A stretch of 64,000 bases of DNA from Alicyclobacillus pomorum DSM 14955. Lineage in GTDB: Bacteria > Bacillota > Bacilli > Alicyclobacillales > Alicyclobacillaceae. The first letter of the stretch is position 1; the number at the start of each line of letters is the position of its first letter. The translations under genes and the position numbers were made by a program. The stretch spans positions 50,873 to 114,872 of the forward strand of contig NZ_AXAR01000012.1 of the NCBI RefSeq assembly GCF_000472905.1, read 5' to 3'. The notes beneath the pieces are model-generated. The model did no database searches. It was not told the DNA's origin and saw only the letters and a list, made by a program, of their open reading frames with translations. Shown piece by piece: positions 24,509 through 33,135 of this stretch.

Positions 24509-25774
24509 ATGGTGCAAACTGACCGGATAGAGGATGCACACGCTACTGTATGCAATCGTACACGAGGTGGTCTTTTGAAGTGGTTCGCGGCGTGGCCGAA
24601 GGGGGTCCCCCTGTTACTGGTCAATTCGTTTCTCATGTCCGTCGGGTTTTATGCGCTCATTCCCAACCTTTCCGTATACCTCACCCATGTTTTACAATGG
24701 TCTCCCTTGTTGGCAGGAATCCTGTTGATGGTACGGCAGTTTGGTCAGCAGGGGCCGATGATGTTGACAGGGATGATTGCGGATAGAGTGGGATACCGGG
24801 CCACCCTCTCCATTGGATTTCTGATTCGCGGAATTGGGTTTGCCATGTTTGCCTTCAATACGAGCGTGGTCTGGATCTTTCTTTCCGCGATGGTCGCAGG
24901 CATTGGAGGGAGTTTGTTTGAGCCGACTGGCGACGCGGCACTTGCAACCCTGACGGACGAATCGTCCAGGTCACGGACGTACGCTGTGAAAAAGGTCAGC
25001 GATAATCTCGGGATGGTGTTCTCTGCGCTGATTGGTACCTTGCTCGTATCCGTGAGTTTCCGCTTACTATCTTTGGTTTGCGGAGCCGTTTTTGTGTTGG
25101 CGGGTCTGTTGACCTATTTTCGCCTGCCATCCATTCAGGTCCAAGTCAAACCGATGCCGTGGCGTCACATGTGGGGGACGGTTTCGCGGGACAAACCTTT
25201 CATCCATTTTGTAGCGGTGATGGTAGGGTATTTCTTCATGTACATGCAGTTGTACCTCACCATTCCGGATCGGGTTGTTGAAATGACGAACAAGGCCTCC
25301 TCTGTGTCTATCGTGTTTCTGACGCTGTCCGTGATGATGATTTTGTTCCAGGTGCCCATCAACACCATGGTGTCCAAATACAATGCGATTCTCACTGTTC
25401 AATGGGGATTGCTGAGTATGGGGGGAGGACTCTTCCTCTTCGGGTTGTCCAATTCAATATGGGTACTGCTCGTGGGAATCATCTTGTTTTCCGTTGGGGT
25501 AATGACTGTGCAGCCGGCAAGCTTTGACGTAACCTCCCAACTCTCTGACCCCAAATTGACAGCCACGTACTTTGGTTTTTACTACTTGGCGATGGCCATC
25601 GGAGGTGCTCTGAGCCAAGGCACGGGCGGACTGTTGTTGCAAGTGGGGGCAGCCATTGGTGTGCCAAGCCTGGTTTGGTGGGTGGCGGGGGCCGTTGCGG
25701 TTCTCTCGGCTGCAGGTGCCGGTCCACTACGAGAAGCGCTCCTGAGACATCGTGAGTCTCAGGTACAGTCGTAG
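24509..25774 (+). CDS. MFS transporter (12 TM, DHA1-like)
   Basis: Up to 421 residues with about 12 membrane helices. Major facilitator motif A is present after TM2 (GMIADRVGYRATLSIGFLIRG), and GGSLFEPTGDAALATLTDES between TM4 and TM5 resembles MdtH-like exporters. The first 22 residues are hydrophilic and atypical. TTG 24575 (LKWFAAWPKGVPLLLVNSFL) has GAGGTGG just upstream and may be the true start. The substrate is unknown. Its stop abuts a glyoxalase-family relic. Alternatives such as sugar or metabolite export cannot be excluded. Confidence 0.8.
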   Translation: MVQTDRIEDAHATVCNRTRGGLLKWFAAWPKGVPLLLVNSFLMSVGFYALIPNLSVYLTHVLQWSPLLAGILLMVRQFGQQGPMMLTGMIADRVGYRATLSIGFLIRGIGFAMFAFNTSVVWIFLSAMVAGIGGSLFEPTGDAALATLTDESSRSRTYAVKKVSDNLGMVFSALIGTLLVSVSFRLLSLVCGAVFVLAGLLTYFRLPSIQVQVKPMPWRHMWGTVSRDKPFIHFVAVMVGYFFMYMQLYLTIPDRVVEMTNKASSVSIVFLTLSVMMILFQVPINTMVSKYNAILTVQWGLLSMGGGLFLFGLSNSIWVLLVGIILFSVGVMTVQPASFDVTSQLSDPKLTATYFGFYYLAMAIGGALSQGTGGLLLQVGAAIGVPSLVWWVAGAVAVLSAAGAGPLREALLRHRESQVQS

Positions 25775-25847
25775 ACTGGGTGCCCGGTACATATTCTTCA
25801 AGGGCCCGAATGGGGAGCACCTGGACTTGTTTCAACCGGGTCGCTAA
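25770..25847 (+). pseudogene. VOC/glyoxalase-family C-terminal fragment
   Basis: Right after the MFS stop one frame reads GARYIFFKGPNGEHLDLFQP and ends at TAA 25845-25847. The YFxGPNGExLxLFQ pattern is the C-terminal beta strand and metal-ligand Glu region of vicinal-oxygen-chelate proteins (glyoxalase I, bleomycin resistance). The rest of the domain is missing, so this is the tail of a deleted gene. Confidence 0.65.
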
Positions 25848-25899
25848 GCAAGGCCGGTTCAATCCTCTGGCGCCACGTGTCGGGGGCTCCGCTCATTCG

Positions 25900-25926
25900 C
25901 AACCGCCCCGTTTGTGGAGGCGGTTG
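25900..25926 (+). terminator. Stem-loop downstream of the MFS gene
   Basis: CAACCGCC (25900-25907) pairs with GGCGGTTG (25919-25926), loop CCGTTTGTGGA. It is followed by only a short T-rich stretch (TGTTAT). It is a likely terminator of the MFS transcript. Confidence 0.55.
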
Positions 25927-25935
25927 TGTTATGTC

Positions 25936-25980
25936 AGCGATGTGCAAAATCACGACTCTAGAGCAATTTTGCAAATCGCT
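25936..25980. repeat. Dispersed inverted-repeat element, copy 1
   Basis: AGCGATGTGCAAAAT (25936-25950) and ATTTTGCAAATCGCT (25966-25980) form 15-bp arms with one mismatch around a 15-nt loop. The same arms, with the same single mismatch, recur at 49465-49535 around an unrelated loop. It lies just 3' of the small membrane-peptide gene (minus) and after the MFS stem-loop. Confidence 0.65.
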
Positions 25981-25987
25981 CATGTGG

Positions 25988-26101
25988 CTATAGAAATATC
26001 GAGTGAATGCCGAGTAGTGACATCATGCCTGCAAAGATGCAGAGAACAAGCACCGTTCCTGATACCGCCCACGCCAGGTCATTCCAGGGAAAACGTTTCA
26101 T
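25988..26101 (-). CDS. Single-pass membrane micropeptide (37 residues)
   Basis: ATG 26101 follows GGAGG with 8-nt spacing. The peptide MKRFPWNDLAWAVSGTVLVL continues CIFAGMMSLLGIHSIFL: a short basic N-terminus and one membrane helix. It lies 16 bp downstream of the 176-residue unknown gene on the same strand and is likely cotranscribed. Small single-pass peptides of this size are often accessory subunits of membrane enzymes, but no partner is evident. A longer frame from 26185 lacks a start signal. Confidence 0.6.
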   Translation of the reverse strand: MKRFPWNDLAWAVSGTVLVLCIFAGMMSLLGIHSIFL

Positions 26102-26117
26102 GGTGTGACCCTCCGCA

Positions 26118-26648
26118 TCAAGGCCGCGCCAGGCCAAACTGTTGATCGATGTATTCCGCAGACAGCCAATAGGCATATTCGGCACACGGAAAGCTGTGGA
26201 CGGCGGAAAACTTCCTGCTCAAGCAATATCTGTCCAAATCTACCACGACACCCGTATCCATGCAGATTTCCATCCACTCCAACGTCTGTAGCAAGAAGGT
26301 CAATTGCAAGCGTGTCGGTTCGAGAACGATGGTGTCGCTGTTCGAAATGAACACCTGGAAGTTCAGTTCGGTGCGCAGCTCATGCAGAACATGCTTGGCG
26401 AGTCGGATCTGTGGCACGACCTTGTCATACATGTATTGAAGCAACGGATCTTCGGAAGTAGGCATTTTCGTGTCCGTAGACAGCGCGTCCTCGCAATAGC
26501 ATTCTTGTTCTTCAATGACGTTCGCTAATAACATCGCCTCTTCAGTCGTCAAAGGAAAGCTTGCGCCGCACCATCCGTGTACAATATTTGGATATTCCCG
26601 GAACGCGGACACGGCTTGTGCCCGTAAATCCTGACTGCGATGATTCAT
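26118..26648 (-). CDS. Hypothetical protein, 176 residues
   Basis: An intact frame from ATG 26648 with GGGGAGATGG upstream. It is soluble and mostly helical by composition, with several Cys/His/Glu residues (EEQECYCEDALS, WMEICMDTGVVVDLDRYCL, VHSFPCAEYAYWLS). The paired acidic-helix pattern could suit a four-helix bundle, but no metal-binding motif is certain. I do not recognise the family. It probably forms a two-gene unit with the following micropeptide. Confidence 0.65.
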   Translation of the reverse strand: MNHRSQDLRAQAVSAFREYPNIVHGWCGASFPLTTEEAMLLANVIEEQECYCEDALSTDTKMPTSEDPLLQYMYDKVVPQIRLAKHVLHELRTELNFQVFISNSDTIVLEPTRLQLTFLLQTLEWMEICMDTGVVVDLDRYCLSRKFSAVHSFPCAEYAYWLSAEYIDQQFGLARP

Positions 26649-26797
26649 TCGGCAACCATCTCCCCATGGTAGTCTATGACATTAGCATTCCTCTCTTTCC
26701 GAAGATTTAAACTGCATTTTGCAAAAAACAGTGAACCGATGGTTCACCAATTGTACAGGTTTTGGCCCTGCGTCATGCGCGCATGGTAGATGGTGGG

Positions 26798-27865
26798 CTA
26801 GCGCAGAGATTCAACCTGCTGAACCCAACGCTGAATCAATGTGCCCGCCGATTGCGTGGTCGCTAAACGGACCCCTTGTCCGGCCCACATAGACATGAAT
26901 TCCGGTCGTTGTTGCTGGCCTGCGGCTTGTCGGATGTCGCGTGTCAATGCATTTTGAGCGGGGTAGTCGGGAATGTCCTTGTCGTAGGGAGCCATCTCAC
27001 GCATGAAGCGGTTCACAATACCGCGCGCAGGTTTGCCGGAAAACGCGCGAGTCAACCGCGTATCCTCTTCCGTCGCTTGCAAAATCGCCAGTTTGTGTAG
27101 CTCATGGGCGCCACTCTCAGAGCAAGTCAGGAACGCTGTGCCCATTTGAACGCCGGCCGCTCCCAGGAACAGACTGGCAATAATTCCTCTACCGTCCATG
27201 ATGCCGCCGGATGCAATCACGGGAATAGAGACGTGATCTACCACCTGCGGAACCAGCGCCATCGTTCCAATCTGAGATGCGTCAAAAGATCCGGCAAATG
27301 TGCCGCGATGCCCGCCAGCTTCGCTGCCTTGGGCGACCACAGCATCCACGCCTGCTTGTTCGAGAAGCACCGCCTCCCGTACGGTTGTGGCCGTACCTAT
27401 CACCCGAATCCCGGTGCTTTTGAGCTCGTTCATCTGAGTGGCTTCTGGGATGCCAAATGTGAAGCTAAATACATGGACACGCTCTTCCAGCACGACAGCC
27501 AGTTGATCCAGAAAGGTCTCGGTCTGAAGCTCAAGTGTGATGCCCGTGGGGATACCCAGCTCCCGGCGGTACCGGTCCAACCTCCGGTTCACCGCTTGGA
27601 CTTGTTCATCGGATGCCTTGGTAGCTCCGGGGATAAACAAGTTCACCGCAAACGGTCGAGAGGTAAGCTCGCGAATCCTTCGTATGGCTTCTCGAATTGC
27701 CTTTGGAGACATGTACCCTGCGCCCAGTGTCCCCAGTCCCCCTGCGTTGGAGACCGCGGCAACCAACTCTGGGGTTGTCGATCCGCCAGCCATCCCCGCC
27801 TGGATGATAGGCAGGTCAATCCCAAGTAGTGACGTCAGCTTCGTCTTTGGCCAAGATATGCCCAA
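26798..27865 (-). CDS. Nitronate monooxygenase (2-nitropropane dioxygenase family)
   Basis: 355 residues from TTG 27865, behind AAGGAGGAG. FMN TIM-barrel landmarks: LPIIQAGMAGGSTTPELVAA, GVDAVVAQGSEAGGHRGTF (the GSEAGGH loop with the catalytic His of class I nitronate monooxygenases), IPVIASGGIMDGRG, and FLGAAGVQMGTAFL. The C-terminal extension (PAQNALTRDIRQAAG...) is also typical of the class. It oxidises nitronates such as propionate-3-nitronate, detoxifying them; wider roles are possible. It is a distant paralog of the 10402-11358 protein and is monocistronic here. Confidence 0.82.
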   Translation of the reverse strand: MGISWPKTKLTSLLGIDLPIIQAGMAGGSTTPELVAAVSNAGGLGTLGAGYMSPKAIREAIRRIRELTSRPFAVNLFIPGATKASDEQVQAVNRRLDRYRRELGIPTGITLELQTETFLDQLAVVLEERVHVFSFTFGIPEATQMNELKSTGIRVIGTATTVREAVLLEQAGVDAVVAQGSEAGGHRGTFAGSFDASQIGTMALVPQVVDHVSIPVIASGGIMDGRGIIASLFLGAAGVQMGTAFLTCSESGAHELHKLAILQATEEDTRLTRAFSGKPARGIVNRFMREMAPYDKDIPDYPAQNALTRDIRQAAGQQQRPEFMSMWAGQGVRLATTQSAGTLIQRWVQQVESLR

Positions 27866-28087
27866 GATGGACTCCTCCTTACGGATGTCACGGAAAAATT
27901 TCTGTCTACGAATACAGCGTACTACGTCTATGTGAAACTTGGGAGATGATTGTCATCATTTCCTGGGGAATCCTGTCGTTGTTTCCGGTTCCACGGGGGG
28001 ACGCGTCGGATGTTGCGAACGGTGCGGACAGTAGTCGGTATGTTGAGATATCGTTTTACGCTCCATCCGAACGCCGTCAATGGGGGC

Positions 28088-28116
28088 ATTACAGCTGACG
28101 ATAATCCGGGTATAAT
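28088..28116 (+). promoter_or_regulatory. Predicted promoter of manA
   Basis: ATTACA (28088-28093), a 17-bp spacer and a perfect TATAAT (28111-28116), with the expected start ~60 bp before the manA ATG. The rest of the 316-bp gap 27866-28181 holds no gene that I can support. Confidence 0.5.
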
Positions 28117-28181
28117 GTCAAATTGGGCACTTGCGAACGGCGGTGACACGAAAACTCGAGCTATACAGGAGGTAGAAAGCG

Positions 28182-29162
28182 ATGACATCTCTGTATCCAT
28201 TGAAGTTCCGGCCTATTCCTCAGGAGCGGATCTGGGGTGGGCACCGGCTCAAGTCGTGGTTTGGTGTGACCGGCGAGGCAGCCCCGATTGGCGAGTACTG
28301 GGTGCTGTCAGCACATCCGAATGCAACCAGTGTCGTTGTGAATGGAGACTTTGCAGGACGAACGCTGACTGACATCGTACAAGCCTATCCAGAAGCGTAC
28401 CTTGGTCGTTCGCCGCAGCCCAGGTTTCCTCTTTTAATCAAATTTCTCGAAGCGAGAGAAGATCTGTCCGTTCAGGTTCATCCGGACGATGCGTACGCGC
28501 AACAACATGAAGGTGATTTCGGTAAGACAGAAGCCTGGTATGTGCTCGAAACCGCGGATGACGGAAAAGTGGTGTTTGGACATCGCTTTGCGGACAAAGA
28601 CAGCTATCGCAAGGCCGTAGCGGAAGGGCGGGTCAAGGAATACTTGCGGTACGAGCCTGTTCAGCCGGGTCAGGTGGTATTCGTACCCGCGCGGACAATG
28701 CACGCGCTGCTGGCCGGTACCGTGGTGATTGAAGTGCAGCAGACGTCCGATGTGACCTACCGCGTGTACGACTGGGATAGGAAAGGGCCAGACGGGAAAG
28801 GCCGTGAACTTCACATCGACAAGGCGGCGGACGTATTGGCGTACGGAGCAGAACAAACACAGTCTGCCATCGTACAGCCGACCGTGCTGGACGACGGAGA
28901 AGGTGTACGCCGCGAACGCCTCGTTACGTGTCCGTATTTTACCATGGAAAAACTGATGCTCAACGCCGGTAAACAGTCGCTGACATCGGTGAAACCTGAC
29001 GCGCCGGACATTCTCATCATGGTAAAAGGTGCCGGGGTACTGCGTTGGGAAGGCGGCGAACTCAGCGTGGAACGCGGAGATACCGTGTTAATTCCGACAT
29101 CCATCCGAACCTACCATGTGGATGTGCCTGAACAGGCAGAAGTGCTGCGAGTGACCTATTGA
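28182..29162 (+). CDS. manA: Mannose-6-phosphate isomerase, class I
   Basis: 326 residues, normal for the short Bacillota enzyme. ACAGGAGGT precedes ATG 28182. Cupin metal ligands are recognisable in LSVQVHPDDAYAQ (Gln/His) and the Glu of the EAWYVLE segment. FVPARTMHALLAGTVVIEVQ provides the late His and leads into the QTSDVTYRVYDWDR active-site strand. It interconverts mannose-6-phosphate and fructose-6-phosphate, feeding glycolysis or GDP-mannose and exopolysaccharide synthesis. It is monocistronic with its own promoter and terminator. Confidence 0.92.
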   Translation: MTSLYPLKFRPIPQERIWGGHRLKSWFGVTGEAAPIGEYWVLSAHPNATSVVVNGDFAGRTLTDIVQAYPEAYLGRSPQPRFPLLIKFLEAREDLSVQVHPDDAYAQQHEGDFGKTEAWYVLETADDGKVVFGHRFADKDSYRKAVAEGRVKEYLRYEPVQPGQVVFVPARTMHALLAGTVVIEVQQTSDVTYRVYDWDRKGPDGKGRELHIDKAADVLAYGAEQTQSAIVQPTVLDDGEGVRRERLVTCPYFTMEKLMLNAGKQSLTSVKPDAPDILIMVKGAGVLRWEGGELSVERGDTVLIPTSIRTYHVDVPEQAEVLRVTY

Positions 29163-29181
29163 TACGATGCCATTCAATTCA

Positions 29182-29215
29182 CGTCATCCGCTCCGTTGTG
29201 GATGACGATTTTTTT
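29182..29215 (+). terminator. Intrinsic terminator of manA
   Basis: CGTCATCC (29182-29189) pairs with GGATGACG (29200-29207), followed by A and a run of T. Confidence 0.8.
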
Positions 29216-29606
29216 TAGGGGTGATAGGCCGAATCAACCGCATGCACGTGGAGTTCGGACCTCTCGCGTTCATGATGTATCAACGCGCGTTGTGACGTGG
29301 GGCGTGCACGGGGATGGCGTGTGTGAAAGAGGCGGATGAAGGGGGGCATGTATCGCTTCGATGGGGTGCGGGAACGTATATGGTATAGCATCTCGGCAAG
29401 TACTTCGGGTGGTGGCCCCTCCTCCTCTTGCCACCACCCGAATTGTATGTCCAAGCGGCACGGTGTCTATCTCAAAATATGCGTGCGAATGTGAGCGATG
29501 TCTGGTATGCTTTTAAAATATACGTTGACGGTATGACTTTACCCCCGAGCTTTACTGCTTTAGAGTAATAACGCGAGAAGGGTGATGTGTTTTGGGAGGT
29601 AACACC
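29216..29606. other. 391-bp region before lysA, no supported gene
   Basis: A 79-codon minus-strand frame (29215-29454, TTG start) looks protein-like at its N-terminus but has no ribosome site and no known motif, so it is not called. TTGACG at ~29534 is a possible -35 for lysA, without a convincing -10. I saw no lysine-riboswitch-like sequence. Confidence 0.4.
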
Positions 29607-30953
29607 GTGCAGGACATTTCCGGACGCACTGACAGGGAGCTCGGGGCAGTACTTTGCGGCACGATGGAGATAAACGAGCGCGGTCATTTGCAAATTGGCG
29701 GATGTGACACGGTAGACTTGGCCACCCAGTATGGAACCCCATTGTTCGTCTACGACGAAGCGTTCATACGCGAACAGATTCGCGCGTTGCATCGGACGTT
29801 TCGAGAGCTGGGCGTCAACTATGAAATTTCGTATGCGACGAAGGCGTTCTGCACCATGGCCATGTGTCAACTCGCCCATCAGGAAGGCTTGACACTCGAC
29901 GTGGTTTCCGGAGGCGAGCTGTACACTGCGCTCAAAGCCGGCGTACCAGCCGCCAACATTCGCTTTCACGGCAACAACAAGACGTTAGCAGAGTTAGAAT
30001 TTGGCGTGGCGTCCAACGTGGGCATCTTTGTCGTCGACAACTTCGTGGAATTGGCGGCACTGAATGACATCGGCCAGCGGCATGGAAAGACGGTACAGGT
30101 GCTGCTACGCATTGCGCCCGGCATTGAAGCGCACACGCACCACTACATTTCCACGGGACAGCAGGACAGCAAGTTCGGCTTTGACTTGGAGAGTGGGCAG
30201 GCAGAACGAGCGATGGCGGCGGCGCTTGATGCGGAGTCTGTGCGGTGCATCGGGTTGCATTGCCACATCGGATCGCAAATTTTTGATCCCTCCGGCCACG
30301 TCGCTGCGGCCGAGCTCATGTGCGAACTGTACGCGGCTGGCGTTCGGATGGGGTTGCCGTTCTCTGTGCTCAACCTGGGTGGTGGATTCGGAATCCGGTA
30401 TACCCAAGACGACCATCCGACCCCTGTCGCGGACTACTTGGGGGCCATGGTTGCCGCGGTTCGGAAAGAAATCGACCGTTACGGTGTGGGCATGCCGAGC
30501 ATTTGGATTGAACCGGGGCGGAGCATTGTCGGGGCTGCTGGAACGACGTTGTACACGGTCGGAAGCCAAAAGGTGATTCCGGATGTGCGCAACTTCCTCG
30601 CGGTGGACGGCGGCATGACCGACAATCCACGTTTGGCGTTGTACGACGCCGAGTACGTAGCGGTGATGGCCAACAAAATGGCAGAACGGGCCGAGGAGAC
30701 CTGGACCATTGCGGGAAAGTGCTGCGAGAGCGGCGACATCGTCGTCCGCAGCGCGCCTTTGCCAGAGCCGCAAATGGGGGACATCCTGGCTGTGCTTGCA
30801 ACGGGTGCCTATAACTACTCCATGGTCAGTCACTACAACCGGATTCCGCACCCCGCTGTCGTGTTTGTCCGGGATGGGAAATCCCGCCTGGTTGTGGAAC
30901 GGGAGACCTGGGAAGACGTCGTTCGGTTGGATAGACCGTTGGAGGCGGAATGA
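29607..30953 (+). CDS. lysA: Diaminopimelate decarboxylase
   Basis: 448 residues from GTG 29607, with GGGAGGT 6 nt upstream; TTG 29592 would place that site inside the gene. Fold-III PLP motifs: YATKAFCTMAM (PLP lysine), LNLGGGFGIRY (glycine-rich phosphate loop), GLHCHIGSQIFD (His loop) and CCESGDI (Cys-Glu-Ser-Gly-Asp of the partner active site). It decarboxylates meso-diaminopimelate to L-lysine, the last step of lysine synthesis. It is transcribed alone and ends at a convergent terminator. Confidence 0.93.
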   Translation: MQDISGRTDRELGAVLCGTMEINERGHLQIGGCDTVDLATQYGTPLFVYDEAFIREQIRALHRTFRELGVNYEISYATKAFCTMAMCQLAHQEGLTLDVVSGGELYTALKAGVPAANIRFHGNNKTLAELEFGVASNVGIFVVDNFVELAALNDIGQRHGKTVQVLLRIAPGIEAHTHHYISTGQQDSKFGFDLESGQAERAMAAALDAESVRCIGLHCHIGSQIFDPSGHVAAAELMCELYAAGVRMGLPFSVLNLGGGFGIRYTQDDHPTPVADYLGAMVAAVRKEIDRYGVGMPSIWIEPGRSIVGAAGTTLYTVGSQKVIPDVRNFLAVDGGMTDNPRLALYDAEYVAVMANKMAERAEETWTIAGKCCESGDIVVRSAPLPEPQMGDILAVLATGAYNYSMVSHYNRIPHPAVVFVRDGKSRLVVERETWEDVVRLDRPLEAE

Positions 30954-30956
30954 GCA

Positions 30957-30978
30957 AGGGGCTGCTTGCACAGCCCCT
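30957..30978. terminator. Bidirectional terminator between lysA and the HesB-like gene
   Basis: AGGGGCTG (30957-30964) pairs with CAGCCCCT (30971-30978), loop CTTGCA. It overlaps the stop codon of the convergent HesB-like gene by one base. Confidence 0.65.
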
Positions 30979-31262
30979 CAGCAACTGGGCGGGCCGTTGT
31001 GAATGAAAAAATCCGGCCCGTCTTCCGTCGAGATGAGATCAATGGTGATGTCATCGACAAGGTGGGCGATGTTCTTCGCGTGAACGAGCGGAATTCCGTC
31101 GATGTTGATGGAGGTATCCGACGAGAAACGGATGTCCGTCAGCGAGATGGACAACCCGGCCCCGCCGCATGCAGGCGTGAAGACAATGCGTATCAACGAG
31201 TCTGGTGACTCACGCAACATTTCCGACAGTTGTTCTCGCGCGGCTGGCGTAATGGAAATCAC
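30978..31262 (-). CDS. HesB/IscA-like iron-sulfur cluster protein
   Basis: 94 residues from GTG 31262, with AGGAGG 9 nt upstream; longer frames lack a site. The protein shows the A-type fold signatures ITPAAREQLSEML and IRIVFTPACGGAGLSISLTD with one conserved Cys. The C-terminal CGCG cysteine pair of IscA is absent; the end reads DGPDFFIHNGPPSC with a single Cys. This is the HesB/YfhF-like subgroup, whose function is unclear: possible iron or cluster binding. It is transcribed opposite lysA. Confidence 0.75.
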   Translation of the reverse strand: MISITPAAREQLSEMLRESPDSLIRIVFTPACGGAGLSISLTDIRFSSDTSINIDGIPLVHAKNIAHLVDDITIDLISTEDGPDFFIHNGPPSC

Positions 31263-31427
31263 CTGCGGACACCTCCTCTTCTTCCTCTCGATTTTATCAC
31301 ATGGATAGACCTCTACATTCCCATCACGGAAGCCGGTTCCTCTCATCCCTTGTCCCACGCGGATGATTCGATGGAACGCTCCATCCGTCACTGACCATTG
31401 GCATGGAATCCATCGTCTCCCAATGGC

Positions 31428-31455
31428 TTCAGACCTGTACAGCGGGTGATATAAT
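31428..31455 (+). promoter_or_regulatory. Predicted fumarase promoter (extended -10)
   Basis: TTCAGA (31428-31433), a 16-bp spacer and TATAAT (31450-31455) preceded by TG, giving an extended -10. An inverted repeat CCATTGG (31395-31401) / CCAATGG (31420-31426) lies just upstream of the -35 and could bind a regulator. The predicted transcript starts near 31462, which excludes a longer coding start at 31461. Confidence 0.55.
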
Positions 31456-31514
31456 AAGTAATGGCTTTATCAGAGGGGAAACATGAGATACAGCGGTTTC
31501 AAAGTGGAGAGGAG

Positions 31515-33047
31515 ATGGCCAGAGTGACCCCGATTCAAGAGAGTTTGTTACAACTCATCACCGAGACGTCCACCAACCTTCCGCCGGATGTGCGGCGTGC
31601 CATTAAGCGTGCTCAGTTGCAGGAAGAATTCGGGTCGCGCGCAGCGTTGGCGCTCAACACTATCATTGACAACATCGTCTCCGCAGAGGAAGACGTGCAA
31701 CCCATTTGCCAAGACACCGGTATGCCGACGTTCATTGTGAAGTGCCCGGTGGGCTACAACCAGCTTGAGTTGGAAAAGGATATTCGCGCCGCGGTGGTTG
31801 AAGCCACACGCCTCGGCAAGTTGCGGCCAAACTCGGTGGATCCACTCACTGGCAAAAACTCGGGCGACAACCTCGGCCCCGGCACGCCGGTGATTCACTT
31901 CCACCAGTGGGAAAAGGACGAGCTGGACATCCGCCTGATTCTGAAGGGCGGCGGTTGCGAGAACAAGAACATCCAGTATGCGCTGCCGACTGACCTTCCG
32001 GGACTCGGTCGAGCGGGCCGCGATTTGGACGGAATTCGCAAATGCATCCTGCACGCCATCTACCAAGCGCAGGGACAAGGTTGCAGCGCTGGCTTTATCG
32101 GCGTCGGCATTGGCGGCGACCGGACCACCGGGTATGAACTTGCCAAAGCACAGTTGTTCCGCCCCGTGGACGACGTCAATCCGAACGAAACGCTGGCCGA
32201 GCTGGAGCAATACATTATGGACAAGGCCAACCAGCTCGAGATTGGTACCATGGGCTTTGGCGGTAAGGTCACTTTGCTCGGGTGCAAGATTGGTGTCATG
32301 AACCGCATTCCGGCGAGCTTTTACGTCTCGGTCGCGTACAACTGCTGGGCGTTCCGGCGACTCGGCATTGTGGTGGATCCACAGACCGGCGAGATCAAGC
32401 GCTGGCTGTACAGAGATCAGGAAGAACGCCTGGAGAAGCCGACCGGCGGATTTAACCTCGACAACGCGGTGGTGCTGCAGGCGCCGATTTCGGAGGAACA
32501 GATCCGTTCGCTGAAAGTAGGCGACGTCGTGTTGATCCGCGGGGAAATCCACACTGGCCGCGACGAATTGCACAAGTACCTGATGCACCACGACGCACCC
32601 GTGGATTTGCAGGGTGGAATCCTTTATCACTGCGGCCCAGTGATGTTGAAAGACGGAGCAGGGAACTGGCAAGTGAAAGCTGCGGGACCGACCACGAGTT
32701 CGCGCGAAGAACCTTACCAAGCGGACATCATTGAGAAATTTGGCATTCGGGCAGTCATCGGCAAGGGGGGCATGGGCCCCAAGACGCTGGCTGGCTTGCA
32801 GAAGTCCGGCGCCGTGTACCTCAACGCCATCGGTGGCGCAGCCCAGTATTATGCACGTTGCGTGAAGAAAGTGAACGGTGTAGACTTCCTCGACCAGTTT
32901 GGCGTACCGGAAGCCATGTGGCACCTCGAGGTCGACGGGTTTGCTGCCATTGTCACCATGGACGCACACGGAAACAGCTTGCACAAGGATGTGGCTGAAG
33001 CTTCTATGGTGAAACTCGAAGACTTGAAGGAACCGGTTTTTGCATAA
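31515..33047 (+). CDS. Fumarate hydratase, class I (fused alpha and beta parts)
   Basis: 510 residues. The iron-sulfur cluster Cys motifs are in ICQDTGMPTF (near 65) and GGGCENKNIQ (near 170), with a third Cys in LLGCKIGVMN. The C-terminal beta part starts near residue 335 (VVLQAPISEEQIRSL) and contains KGGMGPKTL and YLNAIGGAAQYYARCV. Class I enzymes use a 4Fe-4S cluster to interconvert fumarate and malate and are oxygen-sensitive, unlike FumC; tartrate dehydratase is a close relative. Start: GGAG lies 5 nt before ATG 31515; GTG 31524 is also plausible. It is monocistronic. Confidence 0.88.
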   Translation: MARVTPIQESLLQLITETSTNLPPDVRRAIKRAQLQEEFGSRAALALNTIIDNIVSAEEDVQPICQDTGMPTFIVKCPVGYNQLELEKDIRAAVVEATRLGKLRPNSVDPLTGKNSGDNLGPGTPVIHFHQWEKDELDIRLILKGGGCENKNIQYALPTDLPGLGRAGRDLDGIRKCILHAIYQAQGQGCSAGFIGVGIGGDRTTGYELAKAQLFRPVDDVNPNETLAELEQYIMDKANQLEIGTMGFGGKVTLLGCKIGVMNRIPASFYVSVAYNCWAFRRLGIVVDPQTGEIKRWLYRDQEERLEKPTGGFNLDNAVVLQAPISEEQIRSLKVGDVVLIRGEIHTGRDELHKYLMHHDAPVDLQGGILYHCGPVMLKDGAGNWQVKAAGPTTSSREEPYQADIIEKFGIRAVIGKGGMGPKTLAGLQKSGAVYLNAIGGAAQYYARCVKKVNGVDFLDQFGVPEAMWHLEVDGFAAIVTMDAHGNSLHKDVAEASMVKLEDLKEPVFA

Positions 33048-33070
33048 CGTAGTGTAATCCCTTCTCACAG

Positions 33071-33113
33071 GGGGCTTTCCCAAAACAGCGACGGATGCTG
33101 GTGGGAGAGCCCC
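33071..33113 (+). terminator. Stem-loop after the fumarase gene
   Basis: GGGGCTTTCCC (33071-33081) pairs with GGGAGAGCCCC (33103-33113) with one G-T pair. There is no T tract on the plus side. It may serve both the fumarase and the convergent micropeptide transcript. Confidence 0.5.
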
Positions 33114-33135
33114 TTCGCGCATGTGAGCGGAAGAA

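Noticed and set aside
29215..29454. A 79-codon minus-strand frame beginning LDIQFGWWQEEEGPP
   Set aside because: TTG start, no Shine-Dalgarno and no known motif. The bias may come from GC-rich intergenic sequence.
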